Of a stretch of DNA of 29,804 nucleotides, positions 9,161 through 19,800 are shown piece by piece. Numbering within the stretch: the first letter of the stretch is position 1; the number at the start of each line of letters is the position of its first letter. Source of the stretch: Amoebophrya sp. AT5.2 (lineage: Eukaryota > Sar > Dinophyceae > Syndiniales > Amoebophryaceae). Below the pieces are notes generated by a model. That model was not told the origin of the DNA and ran no database searches. It worked only from the letters and a program-made list of their open reading frames with translations. The stretch spans positions 1 to 29,804 of the forward strand of contig RXOD01004070.1 in the NCBI GenBank assembly GCA_005223375.1, in the 5' to 3' direction. The position numbers and the translations under genes were made by a program.

Positions 9161-9701
9161 ATCGCGTGGTCGCGGCTAGCAGCACTTCAGTCCATCGAAA
9201 AACAGTTGGAAGCAGAGCGACGAACCGTGTGCAGCGGTATGCATAGAGGACAAGATAAGTACCTCTCCAAGGCTCTGTGAGATCCACGCGCGGTTGTTTT
9301 TGTTTTTCCGGGTGGCGAAAAGGTGATTTGTGCTGCCGCTTTGTCGTGTGTCGCTTCCGCTTGGATCGATTGAGTCTCGATGCAATTGCACGCACTCTGA
9401 TCTATTGAAACACAGCTCATTTATAGCTGGCGATCTTCATCGTTCACCGATCGCAAATGTCCGTGGACCGGCAGTGCAACGCCAATTGTCCCTTCTGAAT
9501 TGATCATATAATCTATTCATTTTTAGCGCCGGCGAGCATGTAGATGTATCTATGCTCCACACTACGTCTTCGTGGTTTCTTCATTTGGAACGCAGGATTC
9601 CAGCGACTTTACACCTCACCTTTACAAAGCTTTTGATTTCACCTTTACCTGCACTTGCCCTTCGCACTCAGTTTTCACACTTTTCCACTGCATCCACGAG
9701 A
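9161..9701. other. Intergenic region between lipocalin and MetRS
   Basis: About 540 bp with no independent gene seen. From 9552 the MetRS frame is open with an in-frame ATG, so 9552-9701 may be either 5' UTR or an optional N-terminal extension. Confidence 0.5.
9635..9671 (+). promoter_or_regulatory. Candidate trans-splice acceptor for MetRS
   Basis: A pyrimidine-rich stretch ends CACTCAG at 9671, 31 nt before the preferred start at 9702. If a leader is added here, the upstream ATG at 9552 would be removed from that mRNA. Confidence 0.3.
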
Positions 9702-12700
9702 ATGCCAGCGAAGTTCCAGCTTCAATCATCCGGCGACCTGGTCGCTGCGGACGCCCACTTGAAGACGGTGTCGTACGTCGATGGGGGACACACGTTCACG
9801 AAGGCGGATGTGGCGGCTTATGAAAACGCGAAGAAGTTCGTCAAGAGCACGGATTCCCTGAAGGAGCAGTTCCCCTCGCTTTGCCGATGGATGCGGCATA
9901 TCGAGCGGCTGACGGAGGACGCAGCAGCTTCCAGTTGCAGCAGCATCGCGCCAGGTTTGCTGGGCGTGTCCACCACCTCTGCGCGACTGTCTGAGAACCC
10001 AGCAGGCAGCATTGTTGCTCAGAAGTCTGCGCAGCCGAAGGGCTCCCCGCAGGCCGGACCGCAGAAGCCCGCGTACGTGAAGGGGTCGAATGTGAAGCAG
10101 GTCGACTGCGTGGTTGTGCCCATGGCCGCCCGAAAGAAGCCCCTCCTGCAAAACCCCTCGCAGGGCGTCGCTGCCGGCAATCTGCCCTCCACCGTCGCGA
10201 AGATATTAGCGAAAGACGCCGGGAAGGACAAGGACAAACCAAAAACCAAGTATATCACGACCGCGATCATGTACACGAACGGCTGGCCCCACTGCGGCCA
10301 CGCGTACGAGGCGATCCAGGCGGATACCATTGCGCGCTTCTTCCGGTTGAACGGGTACGACACGTTTTTCCAGTCCGGTACGGACGAGCATGGGCAGAAG
10401 ATCGCGGAAGCCGCTGCCGCGCAGGGCATGGGGAAGCCGAAGGACCTCTGCGACATGTACGTGCAGGGCTTTCAGGGTCTTTACGGGCGGAACCTGATTT
10501 CGGAAGACCAGTTCATCCGGACGTCGTGCGAAGCGCACTACAAAGTGGTGCAGGACCTGTGGAAGAAGGTGTCGGAAAAGGGAGACATCTACCTCGCAGA
10601 GTACGAAGGATGGTACATGGTGCGGGAGGAACGGTTCGTGACCGACCAAGAAGCGGAAGAATGGAAGTACCTCGACCCAGTGAACGGAAAGCCGCTGCAA
10701 CGTAGGCTTCTGTGAATCCATTTTATATTTCTTCGGTATTGATGTTGTAATTCGTTTTTGCTAATTGGCGTCGTGGGTGCGTGAGCATGTGGTCGGCGTT
10801 GAATAAAACGTAAATTCTCACTGCGAAGGCCGAAATAACCCTGTCCCGGTTCTTTTCGGTCGTAAACACAATCACAACTTGTACCGGCCGAAAATCCCCC
10901 ACAACTTCTATCTGACACAACACAGGCATGAAGGAGCCGTCCTACTTTTTCCGGCTGTCGAAGTACAAGGACTTTTTGCTGAACAAGATCCAGAACGAGC
11001 CCAACTGGATCAAGCCCGAGAAGTACCGCCAGGAGCTGCTTTCAAGGCTCCAGCAAATGTGCAAGCCCAAGTCCGCGGGGGGGTCCGGCGAAGGGTTGCG
11101 CGACCTCTCCATCTCGCGCGCCACGTTCGACTGGGGCGTCCCGGTGCCGGAAGAGGTGGGGCCGGACGGGAAGCGGCACGTTATGTATGTCTGGTTCGAC
11201 GCGCTGACCAACTACTACTCTGGCGTGCACTTCGACGCGAAGAAAAACTCCAAGTACTGGCCAGCCAACATGCATATCATAGGGAAGGATATCATCTGGT
11301 TCCACACCGTGATCTGGGGCGCCATGCTGGAATCAGCCGGCCTCCCACAGCCGGAGAGCATCGTCGTGCACGGCTTCGTCAACGACGCAGAAGGGAAGAA
11401 AATGAGCAAAAGCGAAGGTACTTTAACTCTTACTGCACCCCTTCCTTGCTCGTCTTCCGATCGATCCAGCGATCATATTTGATTCGATGCTCTTTGGCGA
11501 CACATGCGCGCAGCCGCACAAAGAAATGATATCGATCGATTTCTGATGATGTTGTATATGGTTTATTTTGCATTGGATTTTCTCACGCTCGCACCATATT
11601 AATTCGACCGTCGGACAGGCAACATCGTCGATCCGCACGACATTTGCGACTGGTGCAGTCCCGACACTTTCCGCTGGTACTTGTGCCGCGAGGCGCAGTT
11701 TGGTTCCGATCTGCCCTTCTCCGTGAAGTCCCTCAAACTGATGCACAACGCGGACCTTTGCGACAACCTCGGCAACCTGGTGAATCGCGCCGTCTCGCTC
11801 TGTAAGGGGGCCGTGCCGCCCATCCCCGACCTGAAAACACTTGTCGACGAGGTGAAGCTCCCCTTCGACCTCGACAAGGTCCGCGCGGAGTACTGCGCGG
11901 CGTTCGAGGACGCGCGCACGGGGGAGGCTGCGGACATCGCGCGGAGGACGGCCGCGGAGACCAACAAGTGGCTGGCGGACCTGGAGCCCTGGAAGATGAA
12001 CAAGCAGCAGCCGGAGAAGGCGGCGGGGGTGGTGCGGCTCTGCCTGGAGGCCGTGTACGTGATCGCGCACTTCTTTGCGCCCTTCACGCCGCGTGCGGCG
12101 GAAGCGATCCTGCTGGAAAAGCTGAAGCGGGAAGGCCCGGTGGCGTTGGGGGAGCTGAAGCCGTTTGGGGAGAACTTGGCAAGCGGGAAGGAAGTAGCCT
12201 CCAGCTCGATCCTGTTCAGCTCGTTCTCGGCCGAGCAAATCGAGGTGATGACGACGACCATGAGCGTTGGTGGGGCAGAGGAGAAGGTGGCGGAGGAGAA
12301 GCGGGGCGTAGGAACAGCAACTGCGAAGAAAGACAAGGAGGGGAAGGGTATAGTATAGTAGATGCACGTACTAGTTGGTTTTTTGCCTGTGCCGTGTTTA
12401 CCTGCATGAAGAAAAGTAGCTCCTACGATCATGATAGAGATCTGGAAAGTAGCGTAGATGCCGTGTTGTAGAGCATGGGCATGGGGCATGTGTACAACAT
12501 ATCAGTGAAAGTTTACACGTCGTCACACTACAACTTCTTCCCACAGGCGAGGGCAAGAAGGCGGAAGCCAAGGCTGAGGGCAAAAAGAAGGAGAAGAAGC
12601 CGGCCGCACCGGCTGCGCCAGCTCTTGACATGGACCAGCCTTTGTACAGCCGATTGGATCTCCGCGTTGGCCAGATCGTCGAAGTGGAGAACCACCCTGA

Positions 12701-13302
12701 CGCCGAGCGACTCTACGTTGAGAAAATCGACGTTGGCGAGGCGGAGCCACGAACGATCATTTCTGGTATTTTTCGGGTCTCTCTGCGCCCTTATTTTCAA
12801 GACAAGAAGGACATATGATAAATTCTTTTCTGGAGCAGAGGACCTCGCTATGACTTCTTCTCCATAAGTTGCAACTGCGTGGTATCAAGAACGATTCCAA
12901 CCCCAACATCAATTCGCGGCCCATCGGACAGGTCTCCGCGAGCACTACACTCTGGAGGAGATGAAGGGGCGCAAGATCGTGACGATCTGCAATCTGAAGC
13001 CGGCGAAGATGCGCGGCATCACGTCGCACGGCATGGTGCTGTGCGCGAAGACGGAGGAGGGCAAGGTGCAGTTTGCGGGACTGCCACAAAACTGCAAGCC
13101 GGGCGACTTCGTGCTGGTGGAGGGGGACGCTTGTGAGAGAAAGCCGTGGGACGGGAAGCAGGTAGACAAGCACCAGGTATGGGCGGAGGCTGCGAAGCTG
13201 ATGAAGACCGACGCTGACGGGCTGCCGTGCTTCGACGGAAAGCCGTTGATTGTGAACGGGGCAAAGCTGCACTCAGACTTCAAAAATGCGATCCTGTCGT
13301 AA
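9702..13302 (+). CDS. Methionyl-tRNA synthetase, GST-C + class I core + EMAP II
   Basis: Five exons: 9702-10701, 10926-11417, 11619-12347, 12547-12765 and 12932-13302, encoding 936 residues. It charges tRNA-Met with methionine. In order: a GST-C-like helical domain (about 1-70), used in other eukaryotes to dock into multi-synthetase complexes; a low-complexity linker; the Rossmann core with the HIGH-type signature HCGH (197-200) and KMSKS (492-496); the helical anticodon-binding domain (about 530-680); a Lys/Glu/Ala-rich linker; and an EMAP II-type tRNA-binding OB domain (about 772-936: LDLRVGQIVEVE, CNLKPAKMRGI, SHGMVLCA). The connective insert lacks the CxxC zinc knuckles of animal and fungal cytosolic enzymes and is of the short EGWY type. 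The ATG at 9702 has A at -3. An in-frame ATG at 9552 would add a Ser/Thr/Arg-rich 50-residue leader. All four introns are phase 1. Confidence 0.96.
10702..10925 (+). other. MetRS intron 1 (224 bp)
   Basis: GTAGGC...CACAG, phase 1, splitting the Arg codon between GKPLQ and MKEPSYFF. It is the only one of the nine introns whose upstream exon does not end in G. Confidence 0.92.
11418..11618 (+). other. MetRS intron 2 (201 bp)
   Basis: GTACTT...GGACAG, phase 1, splitting the Gly codon right after KMSKSE. Its 3' end (AATTCG...TCGGACAG) resembles that of intron 4. Confidence 0.95.
12348..12546 (+). other. MetRS intron 3 (199 bp)
   Basis: GTATAG...CCACAG, phase 1, splitting a Gly codon in the Lys/Glu-rich linker before the EMAP II domain. 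It has a good pyrimidine tract (CTTCTTCCCACAG). Confidence 0.93.
12766..12931 (+). other. MetRS intron 4 (166 bp)
   Basis: GTATTT...GGACAG, phase 1, splitting the Gly codon of IISG|LREHYT in the EMAP II domain. GGT is shared by both junctions. Confidence 0.95.
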
Positions 13303-13549
13303 GGCGAGAATAACCGATCGTTGGTGAGTACCCCATATCGACGTGGTAGACGAAGCTCCGAGTGCAGCGGCATTTTTTTTGACTGCAGACTACAAGAAAC
13401 GCGCAATCGATTTGACGTTATAACCTGAGGTGCTTGAGGACATGCCTTCGGGAAAAGGAAACGCAAAGCAGTTGCTTTGATCAACTTGATGGATTGCCGA
13501 TGCAGGGGAGAAGTGAAGGTCGAAATATCAGTTTTCGTGCCTCCTCCAG

Positions 13550-13574
13550 TTTGGAATTTGAAATTCGTTCCAAA
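13550..13574. repeat. 25-bp inverted repeat
   Basis: TTTGGAA at 13550-13556 pairs with TTCCAAA at 13568-13574. The 11-nt centre is itself nearly palindromic around GAATTTGAAATTC. It could be a protein-binding palindrome or an RNA hairpin near the MetRS 3' end; the function is unknown. Confidence 0.6.
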
Positions 13575-13719
13575 AACACGCGATAGTTCGGTGTGCCTCG
13601 TGCGTGTACTTGCTCCGGATCGTGTCCGTGCATTTTCATTTTCAACTGCAGTGCGGTTCCTCGTAACATCGACAGGTTAGCCTTAGCACCACTAAGTTCA
13701 GGTATAAATTGCTTTCGTG

Positions 13720-13759
13720 CGTCTCTATCTTTGTCAGCCCAGCGTCCTCACTTTTCCAG
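13720..13759 (+). promoter_or_regulatory. Candidate trans-splice acceptor for the giant helicase gene
   Basis: CTCTATCTTTGTCAG ends at 13737 and CTCACTTTTCCAG ends at 13759. They lie 66 and 44 nt before the ATG at 13804. This is the same arrangement as at the neighbouring genes; the function is inferred. Confidence 0.35.
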
Positions 13760-13803
13760 AAGAGCTGGCGGAAAAGCAGACAGTTGCCCGAAAATAGATC
13801 AGG

Positions 13804-16800
13804 ATGGCGGTGGTTCCACTGCAGTTTGCAAGCGCGACATTCGGCGCCGCCAACCTCCCGTCTGCGCCGGGAACTGTGCGATGGTATGCCTTGTGGACCG
13901 ACGAGATGCTTACCGAGTTTAAGACCAAGAACTTGGGGACGCGCATGGAAATCAGTGAGAAGATGTGTCAGCTGCAGTCACAGGGTCCGCCGCTTTCCCA
14001 GAAGTTGCGTCTACCGCCTATAAGTTGTTTGGGGGCAGAAAGGGGGGAACAGCAAGAGGAAATTGCAGCTGCAGTAGGCGTGAGGGAGAAAGAAAGCTGT
14101 GGCCACGATGACCACGACCACGCGACAGGAGGGCTTCCCGGAAAGAAAAGAAAAAGGAAAAACGCCGCCAGCCCAGAGGAGACGTCGAAAGCAGCGTCTT
14201 CGTCGCCGCTGCACAGCGAAATGTTGTGCGCCCGGCACGAACAGGCAATTTTCTTGGCGCAGCAGTGCGTGGAGGTTTGCGAAAGCGCCGCGCACGGGCT
14301 GCACCTTCTGTATCACGTCTGCGTGGTTTTTGTTCCCGGGCGCGGACTCCTGCAGTGCTTGCGCTTCTGCGACCTCGCTACGGATAAAAGTCTGGCGTCC
14401 AAGGTCGACCGCTGGGCCCAGTTCCTTGTGACCAACTTCTCCGCTTTCCACTTGTTCGAGACGTGCCAGTTACGGGCGGTCGTTTCGCGTGAAAGTTCTG
14501 TGGACGAGCCATGCAGAAGCGGAACCACATCCACAACGAGTAACTACAGCCCATGGTACGCGGCGCCGGTACTTTTCACGCATGATGGCGTTGCCGCGTT
14601 GGTGCAGCAGGAGCAAGGGAGCGGCACGACCATGGGCATGACGGATCAGAACGGGGACGGACTACTGGATTGCGGTGCAGGTTATTTATCCTGGCGTTCG
14701 CCCATGCGCGACGCAGTGTTGAACTCTGCAGTCGTGAGAGACAGCGGCAACGAGTTCCGGCGTGCAGTTGCTGGTGTCGTGCGTGCAGGCGCTCCTCTGG
14801 ATCGCGACGTGCTGCCAGGAGCTGACGAGTACGAAACGGACGAGGAAAGCAGGGCGTCGATTGCGAAAAGGTCGCAATACGCTTGCGCGGAACGCCTGGG
14901 ACAGCTTTTCGGGGCAGAGCAGCGGTTTCCGCCGGTCGTGCACATGAACGATTTGAAGGAGTTCCACTTACAAACGACGGCAGAGGGCGGCCAGCTCCTG
15001 CGCGAGCGAAGGTACCACACCCTGCGAGACTACGTCGCGCTTCCGAGGGACGCCGAGGATCTGCACCCCGGAGGTCAAGGTGCGGAATGCGCTCCGCACG
15101 AACAAGCTCCGGAGAGCAACAGCAGGAAGAACACGCTGCAGGACGTGGTGAAGACAGCAGGAGCCCTGCAGTTGTCCTCCAGCGACATTGCGCAGCTCTC
15201 GGAGGAGGAGCAGATCGCCGTCTACCACGAGTCCCCGCTCTTCTTGCACGGTCGGAGCGGAACGGGGAAGACGACAGTGTTGCTGCATCGCGCGGCCGAC
15301 CACCTTGAGAAGACCAAAGACGGCTGCGTCCTGGTCGTAACGGCCTCCGCGCACCTTGCGTCCGCGATCGGAGACCAATTTTCGAAGATGCAGCGCAGTT
15401 GCGAAAGTAGCACATCTTCTACTTCTTCGCGTACTATGACGAAGGATCAAATTCAAAAGGAAAAGTCTCGGTTTCCGGCCTGTTTCCAGGAAGCGACGGA
15501 GACGCGAGAATTTTTGAGCGTGTCCTTCGCGCAGTACCTTGTGATGGTGGACAGGACGATTGCAGACGGACAATACTTTTTCGAAGAAAATGCAGCTTTT
15601 TCAGACGAGGACAGCAACATTTCCTCGTCATCCGCCTGTTCACCCCGGATTTTGCAATGGACGGATCGCCTCGAGGGCAGAAAGCCGTGGCTGCGCAAGC
15701 CAGGTGCCGAGGTGACTTTCCCGTTGTTTCGGGACTTCTACTGGCCGCGGGTGCGCAGCGCGCACGACACTCTTTTCGACGAGCGTCTCTGCGACTCGAA
15801 TTCGTTCGCACAGCAACTGCTGGATGAGCAGAGCTGGAGAACTGCCAACGACAACCGAGTGACGACGAGAAATGGAGGCTCTTCAAGCCAGAAATTTTCC
15901 AGGGACAACGAAGTGTTGCGCCGGCGGCTGGAGCAGTACCAGCAGCTGCAAGCGAAGCAGGCGGCCGCGCTCGAGAAACAGCAGCGCGTGAAACTGGACC
16001 AGCGCATTTCGGCTTCGGACGCTTACCACGAATTCCTCCTGATCAAAGGTCACTTCTACCAAGCCCCAAGCACATCAACCACAAAGTCGACCCGTGCGGG
16101 CGCCGCAAAACCGCTTTCAGAGCTTGAATACGTGACTACGCCGCCGAAGGGCTCAAGCGCTTTTCTCGGGGAGCAGGACCGGCGCGCGGTTTACGCAGCG
16201 TTTCGTCGCTACTGCGCTATGCTGAAAGAACGCCGCGAGTGGGACATCTGCGACGCGGCGTCGGAAATCTGGGCCCGTTCGCTGCGGTACGAGGGCGATA
16301 AAGCATTGTTGGAGAAAATTGGAGGAGACGGTCGTGCTCCATCGCTATCTCCGCGTCGTTGTGGTGGTGGTTCTGGAGTTGGTACCGCAGCAACAGCAGC
16401 GGCTCGCAGGGGCGTTGCTGGGTCGTCCACATGGAGTCGTCCGGCACACCGGGTCAGTTGCTTACTGTGCGACGAGGCACAGGATCTGTTGCCGTGCCAG
16501 CTGCTGCTGTTCCAGATCGTTTGCGAACCCGACACGGAGTGCGCTTTCGCGGGCGACACTGCGCAGACAATCCATTTTGGCCGCTCGTTTCGCTTCGCAG
16601 ACCTGAAAGACCTGTGGTGGAAGCATTTCGCGCCACAAGTAAATCTAACAAATATTAACAAGACCTGGCTGCGCGGGGCGACGAATAGCAGTTCGCGACT
16701 TGTTGGCGCAGGCGGCGATGGCGAAGGAGTGGTCCAGGACCAGCAAGCCGGGAAGAAGGTAAGCAAGCAAAAGCAGCGCGCAATGAAGGCCAACAACAGC

Positions 16801-19800
16801 GCGAAACAGCGCCAGACGACTGGTGCGTCGTCCACAGCCCCTCCAGTTCTTGGTACTGCTGCAGCTGAAGCGAGCGCCGCTACAACAAAGGTGCAGTTCC
16901 TCACCCAAAACTTTCGCACGCATCAGGGCGTGCTCGACTTCGCGGCCTTGGTTGTCGACGTGCTGTACGAGTTTTTCGCTCGCAGTGTTGACCGCATGCC
17001 GCGCGAAACCTCGGCCGTAAGTGGCGTGCCGCCGTTCCTCATCTGCGGGCTCTCCCGCGACGAGTTCGTCGCGAAGCTGTTCAGAGGACACACGGCGTCA
17101 GCAGCAGGGTCAGGAGGATCTTCGAACGCAACGCCGATGCTGGGCGCGGACCAGGTGATTTTGGTCCAGAGTGAAGACGCGAAGCAGGATGTTTTCGCGC
17201 ATTTCGGACCGGGCGCCGTGGTGCTGACGGTGTGCGATTCGAAGGGGTTGGAGTTTGACGATGTGCTCTTGTGGAACTTCTTCAGCGAGAGCGACTGCGA
17301 CGAGAAGTGCTGGCTGCGGCTGTACGACTACATGGAGCGGGAAGTCGAAAAACTTGTCGCTGACGCTGACGCTCAGTTCGAGAAAGCTACGACTGCGGTA
17401 GGAACGGGAGGTGCTTCTGCGCCGGGGGGAGCGACGAGTCCAACAACCCGTGGAAGAGGAGCAGCAGCAGCAGCAGTTGTAGCTCAGAAGGATCCGAGTG
17501 AGCTGCAGCGGCGCGAGGATTATCGACACAAGCTCATGGCGGACGTGGAGAGCCTCCGCGAGGGCCGCGCGCTCGCCAAGCACAGTAGGAAGACCGACGC
17601 GAATAGCATGTGGTGGAGCCAGTGGGCGACCGCTCTGAAGGTCTTGTACGTGGGCGTCACGCGGGCCAAAAAGAAGATCCTTTTGTACGAGACGGCGCCA
17701 TTGAACCCTGGTTCCGCGGTGAGGGCGGCGAAGGACTTCTTTGCGGACTCTCGTGTCTTGTTTGGGGGTGGACGCGCCGCCATGCGCTGGGCGGACGTCA
17801 GCCAGGAAGAGGAGGAGGATGGCAGCACCGGCACGGCCGCCGACGTAGCGTTAGCGGGCTTCGTGCAGAAGTCGGACGAGGGCGCCTATGTAAGCCGTGG
17901 CCACGAGTTCTTCCAGCGCGGAATGTACCGCGAGGCAAAGAACATGTACAGTGCGGGCAACGACCACAAACTCGCGCAGCGCGCGGAGGCGCAGGCGCTC
18001 GCCGAAAGAGGAACGTGCGAGGATGCTGCGGCGCTGTTTGAAGAGGCCGGCTTCTTCGAGGACGCGGCGGAAAACTTCGAGAAGGGCGGAGACGTTTTGC
18101 GGGTGCTGGACTGCTTGGACAAAACGGAAAACGGGGAAACCGTGCTTGCGAAGCTGGAGGAAATCCGGCGAGCACTCGAAGGCGCAGGCCACGCAGGGAA
18201 AGATGACGCAGCTGGGGCGGATAAGAGGCACGTGGAGAGAACAAGCAAGGCCCCCGGCAAACTTGGTGGTAACGGCAGGAACGGCGCGGGCGATATAAGG
18301 TCCGGGACTGGCGCGGGGGCGAAGGCGAACGATCTTCACGAAGAGTCTGCGGTTGCTGATGAAGATGCGTCTGCCGCAGAGACAGAAGCGGAGGTAACAG
18401 AGGCGTCGACAGCAGTTGCAGGAGAGGCGGCAGAACAGGGTCGTCGTTCTGCCCATTCTCTACAAGAAGAGCGCTCAGCGGGAACGAGCTCCACAAGCAA
18501 GAAACCTCGACGCGCGGACACGGCGTCCGGAGGGGCGGGCTCCGCGTTATCGCGCGCAGTAGTGCAGATGCAGCAGGAAGATATTGCCCACCTGCGCACG
18601 AGGGCGCGGCTTTTGTGGATAAAATACAGTTGCCTCGTGGAGGAAAATGTTGTGCACCGTTTTGCGGGTCTCGGCCGACACTTCGGCGGGCCGCAACTAC
18701 ACCAGCTGCCCATGGGCTTGTACGGCGGCCGCGGCATGGGCGTAGCAGGTCGGGGTGGATACAGCTGTGGTGGAGGTGGATTCCCGTTCCTGCCAAGCGG
18801 CCGTCCAGGTTCGCAGGGCCCGGTGGATTTGAAGCAGCTCGACGTGCCTCCCGGGGTACAATCGCTCGACGACTTGCTGCGACTGTTTTTGCACCACAAA
18901 CCGAAGGCCGAGTTTGCGGACGTCTTTCCCGCGGTTCTGCTGCACTTTCCGAACGCTACGAAGCCACGTGTGAAGGGGGTACTGTCGAAGGCGCGAAAAG
19001 AGACACAGAACGGCAACCTGCTGCTCCTGCGGCAGCAGGAGGACGAGTTCTTCGGGCTCGCAGGAGACTCGTGCCAGAGGACGCGCAGCAATAGGGACGA
19101 CGCGCAGGCGAAATCACAGGAAGAGCAAGAGTCGCGAGGCATGATCGAATACGAACAATTTCCGGACGAAATTCGCTCCGCTGTCGCTGCGCGACCGGCG
19201 AAATTTATCACCAGCACAAACAGCAGCGAGCTTGCGAACCTGTTCTCTGCGGCTTCAGCAAGCTTTTCGTCGCGGCTGCAAATGCAGCAACTCGAACGGA
19301 CACTGCAGTCGTTAAACTCGGAGAAGGAGAGCGTGCGTGCCAGCGTCTCCGCAGGGGGAACCACTTCCGACGCCGTGAGCCTGGAGAGCCGTTTAGCGGA
19401 GGTTACAGAGGCGCGGCGGCAGAGGCTTGAGGAGATGAGAAAACTGCAACGCGCGATGGAACAGGCAGAAGGCGCGATGTCAGTTGCGCTACGGCCACTG
19501 CTGGCCGAACACTTGTCCGAAGTTTTCTTCGAGGCCGGCCGCCGCGGACTCGTCTCGCTGGTGCAGAAGCTGGTGCTTGACTGTCGTGTCAGCGTGCGAA
19601 CACGCGAGAAGAAGACCGGTAATACCATCCTCCACGTCGCGGTAGCCAGCCGCCGCAAGGAACTGCTGGCGTGGCTGCTCAGTCCCGAGTGTTACGGTGC
19701 GTTCTCCATGCGGGGCACCGACGATGGCTACGGCTGCAGGAGCGACCGCATGCGCAGAATGCTCCAGGCATCCAAATGGATTAGCGCCGAGAACAAAAAG

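Larger units (their letters stand above)
13303..13803. other. Intergenic region between MetRS and the giant helicase
   Basis: 500 bp without a convincing gene. It contains the inverted repeat at 13550-13574 and pyrimidine-AG runs near the helicase start. Confidence 0.55.
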
